Made by a program: the position numbers and the translations under genes
NCBI RefSeq assembly: GCF_014879935.1
Contig: NZ_JACSRD010000184.1
Span: forward strand, 1-56,550
Source: Prosthecobacter sp.
Lineage (GTDB): Bacteria; Verrucomicrobiota; Verrucomicrobiia; Verrucomicrobiales; Verrucomicrobiaceae
Direction: 5' to 3'
Length of the DNA stretch: 56,550 nucleotides
Part shown: positions 9,129 to 17,632 of the stretch, piece after piece
Layout of the letters: every line of letters begins with the position of its first letter
Position numbering within the stretch: the first letter of the stretch is position 1
The notes under the pieces: model-generated
Told to the model about the DNA's origin: nothing
Databases searched by the model: none
Seen by the model: the letters and a program-made list of their open reading frames with translations, nothing else

Positions 9129-9457
9129 GCTTGGACAACTGGTCAGGCGCCTATTGGTTCACCCAGGCCGTCGAGGTACCGGTTTACCTGTGTTTCGCAC
9201 GCTCACTGAACCTCAAGAAGCGGGCTGTTTATGCGTTCGGTGCCAGCACGATCACACACCCGTTTCTATGGTTCTGCCTGCCGTGGACCAGCAGTCCTTA
9301 CCTGCCGCTGTTGATCGTGGCTGAGACGTTTGCCGTGGTCCTTGAGGCATGGTGGGGCCGGGGGTGGAAGATTCCACGCCCGTGGACCGCGTCGCTGATC
9401 GCCAACGCCACCAGTGCGTGCCTGGGTTTTGCCGTTCGCCACGCCTTTCAAGCATAG
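9125..9457 (+). CDS. Small membrane protein coupled to the preceding gene
   Basis: A 110-residue protein starting at GTG 9125, which overlaps the previous stop by four bases. Three hydrophobic stretches are visible (about 8-24, 32-65 and 85-105) with charged loops, so it is probably an inner-membrane protein. The start LDNWSGAYWFTQAVEVPVY resembles the beginning of other small membrane subunits, but I recognise no family. The overlap suggests that it acts with the 343-residue protein. An in-frame ATG at 9083 lies deep in the upstream gene and is less likely. Confidence 0.7.
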   Translation: MSLDNWSGAYWFTQAVEVPVYLCFARSLNLKKRAVYAFGASTITHPFLWFCLPWTSSPYLPLLIVAETFAVVLEAWWGRGWKIPRPWTASLIANATSACLGFAVRHAFQA

Positions 9458-9493
9458 TCTGGAAGATCGGCCGTTCCGCACAGTTTAGGCGGC

Positions 9494-10729
9494 ATGCGCT
9501 CACTGGTTCTTCTTTTCATCGTCGGATTCGGCTCTGCCCGGTCGGAACAACTGCTGGCCTTCGATGGCGCGGCTGGATTTGGAGCCTTCGCGAAGGGCGG
9601 CAAAGGTGGACGGGTCATCGAAATAACACGGCTGGATGACGATCTAGACAGTCCGCCAGAAGGCACCTTCCGTTGGGCCGTGACTCAAAAGGGGCCGCGC
9701 ATCGTGAAGTTTCGGGTCGCGGGAACGATTCAATTGCAGGACGCGGTGGAGATTCGCGAACCTTTCATCACGATCGACGGGCAGGATGCGCCGGGGATGG
9801 GCGTCTGCATTCGGGGAGGCAGTTTGGAGTTCAAGGACACGCATGACATCATCGTGCGGCACATCCGTGTGCGGCTGGGAGATGAGACAACGCTGCGGAA
9901 GAACCGTGAAAAGGGCCTGAAGCGGCCAAAAGGCTCCGGCGGACTGGATTGCATCGAGCTGAAGAACTGTCGCGATGCCATCTTCGATCACATCTCGGCT
10001 TCCTGGAGCTGCGATGAGCTGTTCAGCGTGGTGCATTGCCGGAATGTGACCGTGCAGTGGTGCCTGCTGGCGGAACCGCTGAGCAATCCGGCCATTCATC
10101 CCTATGGCGACAACCACGCGTTCTGCTTCAACTCCAGCGCGAACACCTTGAGCGTGCATCACTGCCTGTTCGCCCGCTACGTGATGCGCGGACCGCAGTT
10201 TGAAGCCAATGACATGCGCAAAGGCGACGATTACGCGGTTCAGATGGAAGCCATCAATAATGTGATGTTCGACTACCAGCGTTCCGGCTCGCGTTACACG
10301 ACGGGAATCGAGGATCACAAGGACGAGGCGGCGAAACAGGGTTACGCGTTCCAGTTCATCGGCAATCTCTACCTCGGCGACCCAAAGCGGCCTGCCATCG
10401 AAGCGGTGATGAAACACGAGGTGCATGATGGCGTGCGTGCTTTTGTCGATGATCGGAAGCTGGTGCAGCTCAGCGACACGAAAGGCCGCGAGAAGCTCAT
10501 GAACGATGCCTTGAAGCAGATTCAGGAGCAGCCCGTGTTCACCAGCCCCGTGCCGATCGCGGCAAAAAGCGCCGATGAAGTGATTCACAGCGTGCTGGAG
10601 GGCGCGGGCTGCTCCCACGCGCGCGATGCGGTGGATGAGCGAGTGATTGCCCATGTGCGTGAGAAGAAGTTCCAGCCGGTGCTGCACTCACAAAACGAGG
10701 TGGGCGGCTGGCCGAAACTGGCGGAGTGA
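9494..10729 (+). CDS. Secreted pectate-lyase-like polysaccharide lyase (right-handed beta-helix)
   Basis: 411 residues with an N-terminal signal peptide (MRSLVLLFIVGFGSARS). The mature part opens with GAAGFGAFAKGGKGGRVIEIT and continues with short beta-helix turns: IVKFRVAGTIQL, ITIDGQDAPGMGVCIRGG, IIVRHIRVRLGD and DCIELKNCRDAIFDHISASWS. This is the arrangement of family 1-type pectate lyases and their many environmental relatives, which cleave uronic-acid polysaccharides by beta-elimination. Catalytic residues cannot be fixed by eye. The protein is likely periplasmic or exported. Confidence 0.82.
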   Translation: MRSLVLLFIVGFGSARSEQLLAFDGAAGFGAFAKGGKGGRVIEITRLDDDLDSPPEGTFRWAVTQKGPRIVKFRVAGTIQLQDAVEIREPFITIDGQDAPGMGVCIRGGSLEFKDTHDIIVRHIRVRLGDETTLRKNREKGLKRPKGSGGLDCIELKNCRDAIFDHISASWSCDELFSVVHCRNVTVQWCLLAEPLSNPAIHPYGDNHAFCFNSSANTLSVHHCLFARYVMRGPQFEANDMRKGDDYAVQMEAINNVMFDYQRSGSRYTTGIEDHKDEAAKQGYAFQFIGNLYLGDPKRPAIEAVMKHEVHDGVRAFVDDRKLVQLSDTKGREKLMNDALKQIQEQPVFTSPVPIAAKSADEVIHSVLEGAGCSHARDAVDERVIAHVREKKFQPVLHSQNEVGGWPKLAE

Positions 10730-10778
10730 GGAATCGCTGGCACGCGCCTCATTCGTCACTACACATTCGGCCTCTGCC

Positions 10779-11963
10779 ATGCCAGTCCCCCTTCTCGACG
10801 TCAACGCCCAGAACCACCCTCTCGAAGCCGAACTCCAGGCCGCCTTCACGAAGGTGCTGAATCACGGGCGGTTCATCATGGGACCGGAGATGGAGGTCTT
10901 TGAGCAGGAAGTGGCGGCCATGACAGGTGCGAAGCACGCGCTGTCGGTCTCTTCTGGCACGGACGCGCTGCTGCTGGCGCTGATGGCGCTGGACATCAAG
11001 CCGGGTGATGAGGTGTTGTGCCCAGCGTTCACGTTTTTTGCCACGGCAGGAGCGGTTTCGCGTCTGGGAGCCGTGCCGGTGTTCACGGATGTCTGCCCGG
11101 TCTGTTTCAACATGGATGTGAATGACGCACGGGCAAAGATCACGGCCAAAACGAAGGTGATCATGCCGGTGCATCTGTTTGGTCAATGCGCGGACATGGA
11201 CCCGATCCTCGCGCTGGCGAAGGAACATGGCCTGAAAGTGATCGAGGACACGGCGCAGTCCATCGGCGCACAATACAAGGGCCGTCAGGCCGGCACGATG
11301 TCGGACTTCGGCACCTACAGCTTCTTCCCGAGCAAAAATCTCGGCGGATTCGGCGACGGCGGCATGCTGGTCACGAATGACGACAATCTGGCCGAGTATG
11401 CCCGCGTTCTACGCGTGCATGGCGGCAAGCCGAAGTACTACCATCACTACGTCGGCGGCAATTTCCGCATGGACACGCTGCAATGCGCCCTGCTGAGCGT
11501 GAAGCTGAAGCGCTACGCGCAATACACGGCGGACCGCCAGCGCAACGCGGCGCATTACATCGCCGGGCTTTCCAAACTGCCCGGCGTCGTCCAGGCTGAT
11601 CCGGCGCACTGCAAGTGCCTGAAGTCGCAGGACGACTGGCTGACCGCGCAGAACGCCAAGATCGTGCTGCCGGTCAGCTACGAACATAACTCGCACATCT
11701 GGAACCAGTTCACGCTGCGCGTGCTCGATGGCAGACGCGACTCGCTGCGTGATCACCTCGTGGCCGGGAAGATCGGCTGCGACATCTACTATCCTGTCAC
11801 GCTCGACCAGCAGAAGTGCTTCGCGAATCTGCCGGAAAGCTCACGTGCCGGTTGCGAGGTGTCGCATCGCGTGGCGGGCGAAGTGCTCAGCATTCCGATC
11901 TACGGCGAATTGACCGAAGCACAGCGCAACGAGGTGATTTCAGTGATCGCCGGGTGGCTGTGA
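10779..11963 (+). CDS. DegT/DnrJ/EryC1/StrS family PLP-dependent sugar aminotransferase
   Basis: 394 residues. The N terminus VPLLDVNAQNHPLEAELQAA is typical. The substrate/PLP segment is VSSGTDALLLALMAL, the cofactor aspartate lies in VIEDTAQSIGA, and the Schiff-base lysine in YSFFPSKNLGGFGDGGM. These enzymes transaminate keto-sugar nucleotides for surface polysaccharide or glycan synthesis. The start at 10,779 matches the family; reading further upstream runs into the lyase gene. No other sugar-nucleotide genes are adjacent. Confidence 0.92.
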   Translation: MPVPLLDVNAQNHPLEAELQAAFTKVLNHGRFIMGPEMEVFEQEVAAMTGAKHALSVSSGTDALLLALMALDIKPGDEVLCPAFTFFATAGAVSRLGAVPVFTDVCPVCFNMDVNDARAKITAKTKVIMPVHLFGQCADMDPILALAKEHGLKVIEDTAQSIGAQYKGRQAGTMSDFGTYSFFPSKNLGGFGDGGMLVTNDDNLAEYARVLRVHGGKPKYYHHYVGGNFRMDTLQCALLSVKLKRYAQYTADRQRNAAHYIAGLSKLPGVVQADPAHCKCLKSQDDWLTAQNAKIVLPVSYEHNSHIWNQFTLRVLDGRRDSLRDHLVAGKIGCDIYYPVTLDQQKCFANLPESSRAGCEVSHRVAGEVLSIPIYGELTEAQRNEVISVIAGWL

Positions 11964-12005
11964 TCGAGGTGCCCGCCGAACTCAACGGCGGCTGTCTTCA
12001 CCCGA

Positions 12006-12037
12006 CAAAAATGAAGGCCGACGAATCGTCGGCCTTC
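12006..12037 (-). terminator. Intrinsic terminator of the TPR/cysK/aspartate aminotransferase strand
   Basis: A 10-base stem GAAGGCCGAC/GTCGGCCTTC with a five-base loop. On the minus strand it is followed by ATTTTT, just after the TPR gene stop. It also lies downstream of the converging aminotransferase gene and may insulate both. Confidence 0.8.
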
Positions 12038-12044
12038 GGGAAAA

Positions 12045-13025
12045 TCACTGTTTTGGCGCTGATGGCGGGGCCGCTGGCGCAGCCGTCGTAGGAGCCGCCG
12101 GTGCTGGTGTGGTGGCTGCAGGCGGAGCCGCAGGTGCCGGTGTGGCTGGCGAACTTGGCGGAGCAGGAACGGGGGCAGGCGCAGCAGGAGCGGGCTGTGG
12201 AGTCGCTGGCGCGGCCGGTGTCGGCGTGGTCGCAGTTGGAGGCAGCATGGCAGGAGCCACTGGCGCTCCAGGAGGTGCGATGCTGGCACCGAGACCGCCA
12301 CCGCCAGGAGCGAGATTGATTTTGGGCATGCCAGGAATCGTGGGGGCGGCGCCGGGCTTCGGCTCGACTTTGGGAGCCGGGGGCGGATCGACTTCCTTGG
12401 TCGGCAAAGAAGCGGCGATCCAGTTCAGGCGGTCCTGGCCCAGGCTTTGGAACTCCTGCCGGTCGGCAAACTTCACCGCAAGCTCCTCGTAGGCCTTTTT
12501 GGCCTCGTCCTGCTTGCCTTCGGCCCAAAGAAGGTCGCCGAGGCGGATCTGGGCCAGAGGAGCGGCTTCACTGCTGGAAAACTCGTTCGTGATGCGCTCA
12601 AAGACGGCCTTGGCCTCTTTGCGGTCGCCCATGGAGTCAAGCTTGGTGCCAAGGCCCAGCAGCACATTCACGGCCAGCGGATGATCCGCATGCTTCGTGG
12701 TGAACTCACGCAGCGCTTCAATGGCCGAGCTCTTCTTGTTTTGATCCCAGAGCAGGTCCGCTTTCAGGAGCAGCGCGTTGGCGGCCGCGTTCGTCCCGGC
12801 ATAACGGGAGATGACAAGATCGCAGTCCTCGACCGTCTTCGCCGCCGTGAATGCCTCCGCAGCCTCGTTCGCCTTCACCTTGCTCTGATGGCTGATGAAG
12901 CCATAGGCGCAGATGGCCAGCACCACGATGACGAAGAGCCAGACGAGCTTGCGGAAATTGTCCTCCAGAAACTTCTCCACGCCGGTGGACGGGACTTCCT
13001 GGGACATTGTATCGAGTTGGGACAT
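12045..13025 (-). CDS. Membrane-anchored TPR protein with Pro/Ala-rich tail
   Basis: 326 residues. A short cytoplasmic N terminus is followed by one membrane helix (about 29-47, LVWLFVIVVLAICAYGFI). Tetratricopeptide-like helical repeats span about 50-205 (ALLLKADLLWDQNKKSSAIEAL, PLAQIRLGDLLWAEGKQDEAKKAYEEL). A low-complexity Pro/Ala/Thr tail of about 115 residues ends the protein. The first 200 residues resemble YfgM/BamD-like envelope scaffolds. Heptamer-repeat copies lie just upstream. It is probably the last gene of a unit with aspartate aminotransferase and cysK. An in-frame ATG at 13,007 is an alternative start. Confidence 0.82.
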   Translation of the reverse strand: MSQLDTMSQEVPSTGVEKFLEDNFRKLVWLFVIVVLAICAYGFISHQSKVKANEAAEAFTAAKTVEDCDLVISRYAGTNAAANALLLKADLLWDQNKKSSAIEALREFTTKHADHPLAVNVLLGLGTKLDSMGDRKEAKAVFERITNEFSSSEAAPLAQIRLGDLLWAEGKQDEAKKAYEELAVKFADRQEFQSLGQDRLNWIAASLPTKEVDPPPAPKVEPKPGAAPTIPGMPKINLAPGGGGLGASIAPPGAPVAPAMLPPTATTPTPAAPATPQPAPAAPAPVPAPPSSPATPAPAAPPAATTPAPAAPTTAAPAAPPSAPKQ

Positions 13026-13046
13026 GATGGGGAGGCTTGAGGGGAT

Positions 13047-13131
13047 GAATGACGAATGTCGAAGTCAGAATGACGAGTGTCCGGGATGCGAATGACAGAA
13101 GCTCATGATGCGCTCAGGCATTCGTCATTCG
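13047..13131. repeat. Scattered copies of the TTCGTCA heptamer
   Basis: GAATGACGAATG at 13,047-13,058 and ATTCGTCATTCGG at 13,119-13,131 are one-to-two-copy versions of the 1-67 repeat, with degenerate copies between them. They fill the gap between cysK and the TPR gene. Confidence 0.6.
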
Positions 13132-13150
13132 GATTCCGTCATCGTGACTC

Positions 13151-14131
13151 TCACGCGCCGACCTTGGCACGAGCTTCGTCGGCCAGGGCGGTGGAGAGGT
13201 AGCGTTCACCCGTGGAGCAGGCGACGGTGACGATGAGCTTGCCGGCGTTTTCGGGCCGCTTGGCGACTTCAATGGCCGCGCAGACATTCGCGCCCGTGCT
13301 GATGCCGACGAGGATGCCTTCTTCCTTCGCCAGGCGACGGGCCATGGCGAACGCGTCGTCGTTGCTGACCTTGACGCACTCGGTGATCTGGGGATTTCCA
13401 GCGCTGTCCTTGAGGTGGAGGTTGGCAGGCACGAAACCGGCACCGGTGCCCTGGATCTTGTGTGGGCCGGGCTGCACGGGCTGTCCGGCGAGCGTCTGAT
13501 TGATGACCGGCGAGGCCTCAGGCTCCACGGCGATGGCGGCAAAGGAAGGCTTGCGAGCCTTGATCACTTCGGTCACGCCGGTGATCGTCCCGCCGGTGCC
13601 GACAGCGGCCACGAGGATGTCGATCTTGCCATCGGTGTCAGTCCACAGCTCCTCGGCGGTGGTTTTCGCGTGAATGGCGGGGTTGGCAGGGTTTTCAAAC
13701 TGCTGCGGCATCCAGGCGTTCGGCGTGGTCTCGACGAGTTCGGTCGCCTTGGCGATCGCGCCTTTCATGCCCTGCGCACCCGGGGTGAGAACGAGCTCGG
13801 CTCCGAGCAGGGCCAGAAGCGTGCGCCGCTCCAGGGACATCGTCTCAGGCATCGTCAGGATGAGCTTGTAGCCCTTCGCGGCGGCCACAAAGGCCAGCGC
13901 GATGCCCGTGTTGCCACTGGTGGGCTCCACAATCACGGTGTCGGGCTTCAAAATGCCCTTCTTTTCGGCGTCTTCGATCATGGCCATGCCGATACGGTCC
14001 TTCACGCTGCCGAGCGGATTGAAGAACTCGCACTTGAGGGCGATGGTGGCATTCAGGCCGGCGGTGACCTTGTTCAGCTTCACCAGCGGGGTCTTGCCCA
14101 CGGTTTCGACGATGTTGTTGTAGATGCCCAT
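13151..14131 (-). CDS. cysK: Cysteine synthase A (O-acetylserine sulfhydrylase)
   Basis: 326 residues, PLP-dependent; makes cysteine from O-acetylserine and sulfide. The start [19 protein letters not shown] is textbook. The PLP lysine lies in [15 protein letters not shown], followed by the substrate loop [15 protein letters not shown], the phosphate cradle GTGGTITG and the GISTGAN segment near the C terminus. Start 14,131 was chosen because the further 20 residues available upstream are not family-like. It lies 56 bases downstream of the aspartate aminotransferase and is probably co-transcribed with it. Confidence 0.96.
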   Translation of the reverse strand: MGIYNNIVETVGKTPLVKLNKVTAGLNATIALKCEFFNPLGSVKDRIGMAMIEDAEKKGILKPDTVIVEPTSGNTGIALAFVAAAKGYKLILTMPETMSLERRTLLALLGAELVLTPGAQGMKGAIAKATELVETTPNAWMPQQFENPANPAIHAKTTAEELWTDTDGKIDILVAAVGTGGTITGVTEVIKARKPSFAAIAVEPEASPVINQTLAGQPVQPGPHKIQGTGAGFVPANLHLKDSAGNPQITECVKVSNDDAFAMARRLAKEEGILVGISTGANVCAAIEVAKRPENAGKLIVTVACSTGERYLSTALADEARAKVGA

Positions 14132-14187
14132 GATGTTCGGAGGTTGCGGTTGATCGTGATTGCCGGTTCCGGCGGTTGTTTCAGAAA

Positions 14188-15354
14188 TCAATGCTGGGAG
14201 CAGAACTCCTCGAAGCGGTCCATGCCGGCGTTGATGATGTCCAGGCCGGTGGCGTAGCTGAAGCGGATCGTGTACTCGGAGCCGAAGGCCACGCCGGGCA
14301 CGGCGGCCACCTTCTGCTTGCTGAGCAGCTTCTCGCAGAAGTTCACCGACTTGATCTGCATCGGTTCGATATCGACGAGGAAGTAGAAGGCGCCCATCGG
14401 CTCGACGACGCGGACGTTCTTGATGTTCGAAAGGCGGCCTAGCATGTACTGGCGGCGCACGTCGAACTCATCGCGCATGTCGCTCACGATCTGCTGGTCC
14501 ATCTGCAAGGCGGCGAGGGCGCCGTATTGCGCGAAGCTGGTCGGATTGCTCGTGGTGTGGCTCTGGATCGTGTCGATGGCCTCGGCGATCTTTTTCGGGG
14601 CGGCGGTGTAGCCGAGACGCCAGCCAGTCATCGCATAAGCCTTGGAGAAGCCGTTGATGGTGATGGTGTGGTCGTAGATGTCTTTGCCCAGGGAAGCGAT
14701 GCTGACATGCTCATGGCCGCCATAGACGAGCTTCTCGTAGATTTCGTCGGAGAGGATCACGATGCCCTCGCCCACGGCGATCTCGGCCAGCGCCTTCAGC
14801 TCGTCCTTGGAGTAAACCGAGCCGGTCGGATTGCCTGGCGTGTTGAGAATGATCATCTTCGTCATCGGGGACATGGCGTCCTCGAACTCATCGGGGGTCA
14901 GCTTCCAGCCGTTCTCACGCTTCGTTTCGACGATCACCGGAATGCCGCCGACCATGCGCACCATCTCCGGGTAGCTGGTCCAGTAAGGGGCGGGAATGAT
15001 GACCTCATCGCCCGGATTCACCACGGCGAGGATCGCATTGTAGCAGGAGTGCTTCGCACCGCAGTTCACGCTGATCTGGGAGGGGTCGTACTGCACGCTG
15101 TTGTCCACCATGAGCTTCGCGGCGATGGACTCGCGCAGTTCCAGGATGCCGGCGCTCTCGGTGTAGCGGGTTTTGCCGGATGCCAGGGCCTCCGTGGCGG
15201 CGGCGATGATCGGAGCTGGCGTATTGAAGTCCGGCTCCCCGGCTCCGAAGCTCAAAACGTCCACGCCCTGCTTCTTCAGCGCCTTCGCCTGAGCTGTGAT
15301 GGACAGGGTCATGGAAGGGGCGACTTCGGCGATGTTTTTGGCGATGAAATCCAT
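14188..15354 (-). CDS. Aspartate aminotransferase (class I PLP enzyme)
   Basis: 388 residues. Signatures include [26 protein letters not shown], the [13 protein letters not shown] loop, [11 protein letters not shown] and the Schiff-base motif [17 protein letters not shown]. This is the Ib-type aspartate aminotransferase found in many non-enteric bacteria; it interconverts aspartate and 2-oxoglutarate with oxaloacetate and glutamate. The reading frame stays open for another 338 codons upstream, antisense to rsmB. The family N terminus [14 protein letters not shown] fixes the ATG at 15,354. The 129 bases up to rsmB must hold promoters for both directions. Confidence 0.95.
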   Translation of the reverse strand: MDFIAKNIAEVAPSMTLSITAQAKALKKQGVDVLSFGAGEPDFNTPAPIIAAATEALASGKTRYTESAGILELRESIAAKLMVDNSVQYDPSQISVNCGAKHSCYNAILAVVNPGDEVIIPAPYWTSYPEMVRMVGGIPVIVETKRENGWKLTPDEFEDAMSPMTKMIILNTPGNPTGSVYSKDELKALAEIAVGEGIVILSDEIYEKLVYGGHEHVSIASLGKDIYDHTITINGFSKAYAMTGWRLGYTAAPKKIAEAIDTIQSHTTSNPTSFAQYGALAALQMDQQIVSDMRDEFDVRRQYMLGRLSNIKNVRVVEPMGAFYFLVDIEPMQIKSVNFCEKLLSKQKVAAVPGVAFGSEYTIRFSYATGLDIINAGMDRFEEFCSQH

Positions 15355-15483
15355 AGAATGAGGCTGGGTTGGACGGTAAAAATGCGGGGGGCCGCCTATA
15401 AAGGAGGGGGCCGTGGCTTTGTCAATCAATCGTCCCGTGCGCGTCCATGGCCTGCTTGTGCATGACAAAACGCCGCCGTAGTC

Positions 15484-16734
15484 ATGCCGCACATGACAAG
15501 TCAACGCCCGCCCGCCCCCCATCGCCGCCAGCCTGTTCCGATCCGGGGGCTGGCGCTGGATGTGCTCGGAGAATGGGCTGCGGGTGATCGCTTCGCGGCC
15601 GAACTTCTCGACCAGGCGCAACGTGAGTGCGGCATCGCTGGCTCTGACGCGGCTTTCTTGCGGGACATCGTGCTCACCACCCTGCGTAATCTCTCGCTGC
15701 TCGACCACTGGATCGCCGTGCTCACGGACAACAAGCACCTCGACCATCGCAGCCGCTGGGGCCTGCGCATCGGCCTTTGCCAGCTTTTGATCCTGAAAGT
15801 CTCCGAACACGCCGCTGTCAACGAAACCGTCGCCGCCACCGGCCGTGCACGCAGTCTGATCAATGCGGTGCTGCGCCGTGCCTGCCGTGAATCTGCTGCT
15901 CTGCTCGATCAAGTCGATGCACGGCCGCTCGAAACCCGCACCTCCCACCCCAACTGGCTCGTGGAGCACTGGCAGACGGTGTTTGGCTCCGAGAAAACGG
16001 CCGCGCTGTGCGAATGGAACCAGCAGCCCGCGCCCATGTGTGCTCGCATCAACCGCCTGCATCCCGACATGGCGGATGCATCCGACGATTTCATCGTCTG
16101 CGAGTCGCTGCCGCGTGAAGACCTTGCCGCAGGCAAAGTGTACATGCAGGACCCCAGCACGGCGCTCGCCCCACGGCTGCTCGCACCTCAGCCAGGACAG
16201 CGCGTGCTCGATGCCTGCGCCGCTCCGGGTGGCAAAACCGCCCTTCTCGCCCAGCTCATGAACAACACGGGCGAAATTATCGCCTGTGACGTCTCGCCAG
16301 GCCGGCTGCGTCGTCTGGAAGGCAATCTGCACCGCCTCCAGGTGGCCAACGCGCGCATCGAACAGCACGACTGGGCGCAGGATTCCGTGCCTGCGTTTGC
16401 GCAGGATGGCTTCGACCGCATTCTTCTCGATGTTCCCTGCTCAAACACCGGCGTCATGCGCCGCCGAGTCGATGTGCGCTGGCGTTTGAAGCCGGAGGAC
16501 CTCCAGGCACAGGCGCAAACGCAGGAACGCCTGCTGCGAAACACCCTGCGCGTCCTGAAACCCGGCGGCATCCTCGTTTACAGCACCTGCAGCATCGAAC
16601 CGGCGGAGAACGAGCAGCTCGTTGCCATGGTTCTCGAATCAACTCCCGGCCACGAACTCGTGACCACCAGCCGCAGCTTCCCACCGGACGACCAGATCGA
16701 CGGGGCCTTCGCCGCCGCGATCGGCCGCATCTGA
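15484..16734 (+). CDS. rsmB: 16S rRNA cytosine-C5 methyltransferase (RsmB/Sun family)
   Basis: 416 residues. An N-terminal NusB-like helical domain (about 20-150) precedes the SAM methyltransferase domain: LDACAAPGGKTALLAQ for SAM binding, DRILLDVPCSNTGVMRRR with the PC-motif cysteine, and STCSIEPAENE with the second catalytic cysteine. The family uses two cysteines to make m5C967 in 16S rRNA. The usual PCSGTG reads PCSNTG here. The start at 15,484 has a second in-frame ATG nine bases on. Confidence 0.9.
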   Translation: MPHMTSQRPPAPHRRQPVPIRGLALDVLGEWAAGDRFAAELLDQAQRECGIAGSDAAFLRDIVLTTLRNLSLLDHWIAVLTDNKHLDHRSRWGLRIGLCQLLILKVSEHAAVNETVAATGRARSLINAVLRRACRESAALLDQVDARPLETRTSHPNWLVEHWQTVFGSEKTAALCEWNQQPAPMCARINRLHPDMADASDDFIVCESLPREDLAAGKVYMQDPSTALAPRLLAPQPGQRVLDACAAPGGKTALLAQLMNNTGEIIACDVSPGRLRRLEGNLHRLQVANARIEQHDWAQDSVPAFAQDGFDRILLDVPCSNTGVMRRRVDVRWRLKPEDLQAQAQTQERLLRNTLRVLKPGGILVYSTCSIEPAENEQLVAMVLESTPGHELVTTSRSFPPDDQIDGAFAAAIGRI

Positions 16735-16785
16735 TCAAAATCCGGCGTGACATTCGTCTTCCCACTCATCACAACTCCTCCCGCC

Positions 16786-17628
16786 ATGAAACTCACCTCG
16801 ATTCTCCTCTCACTCGGCCTTGCCTTTCAGCTCCAAGCCGCCGACGCGCCAAACGCCGCTGGTTTGCAGCTCTACAGCCTGCGCAGCCAGTTCAAACTTC
16901 GCGGTGTGCCGTGGACGCTCGACCGTGTGAAGGAGTTTGGCATCAAGGAGGTCGAACTCGCGGGCACCTACGATCTCACGCCCGAGCAGTTCAAAGCGGA
17001 GCTGGAACAACGCGGGCTCAAGGCCGTCAGCAGCCACTTTCCGTATGCACGCTACAAGAACGATCTCGACAACGTCGTGAAGGACGCGAAGACGCTCGGC
17101 ATCAAGTATGCCGGCTGTGCCTGGATCGACCACAAGGACAGCTTCGATGAAGCTGAGTGCCGCGACGCGATCGCCACCTTCAACAAAGCAGGCGAAGCAC
17201 TCGCCAAGGAAGGCATCACCATGTTCTACCACGCCCACGGCTTCGAGTTCGAAACCTATGGAGACGGCACGCTCTTCGACCTCTTCATGCGTGAGACGAA
17301 ACCCGAGTTTGTCTCCGTGCAGATGGACGTTCTGTGGATCGTCTTCCCCGGCCAGGATCCGGTGAAGCTGCTGGAGAAGTACAACGGCCGCTGGAAGCTC
17401 ATGCACCTCAAGGATTTGAAGAAAGGCGTGCAAACCGGCTTCCTCACCGGCAAAACTGACGTCGCCAACGATGTCACCCTCGGCACCGGCCAGATGGACT
17501 GGGCTTCCATCTTCGCCGCAGCCCGGAAAAACGGCGTGCAGCACTACTTCATCGAGGACGAATCCCCCACCTCGATGGATCAGATCCCCAACAGCCTGAC
17601 ATTCCTCCGCGCCAACGGCTTCGAGTGA
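16786..17628 (+). CDS. Secreted sugar-phosphate isomerase/epimerase-like TIM barrel
   Basis: 280 residues. A clear signal peptide (MKLTSILLSLGLAFQLQAADA) is followed by a xylose-isomerase-like TIM barrel: AAGLQLYSLRSQF, GIKEVELAGTYDL, MFYHAHGFEFE, VQMDVLWIVFPGQDP and LMHLKDLKKG. The His/Glu/Asp positions are those that bind the metal in this superfamily. Exported members are common in Planctomycetes and Verrucomicrobia and are thought to act on sugars; the substrate is unknown. The start at 16,786 preserves the signal peptide. The next gene begins four bases after the stop. Confidence 0.88.
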   Translation: MKLTSILLSLGLAFQLQAADAPNAAGLQLYSLRSQFKLRGVPWTLDRVKEFGIKEVELAGTYDLTPEQFKAELEQRGLKAVSSHFPYARYKNDLDNVVKDAKTLGIKYAGCAWIDHKDSFDEAECRDAIATFNKAGEALAKEGITMFYHAHGFEFETYGDGTLFDLFMRETKPEFVSVQMDVLWIVFPGQDPVKLLEKYNGRWKLMHLKDLKKGVQTGFLTGKTDVANDVTLGTGQMDWASIFAAARKNGVQHYFIEDESPTSMDQIPNSLTFLRANGFE

Positions 17629-17632
17629 TCCC

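Noticed and set aside
15355..16368. 338-codon upstream extension of the aspartate aminotransferase
   Set aside because: It is antisense to rsmB, has no family similarity, and the aminotransferase N terminus is complete at 15,354.
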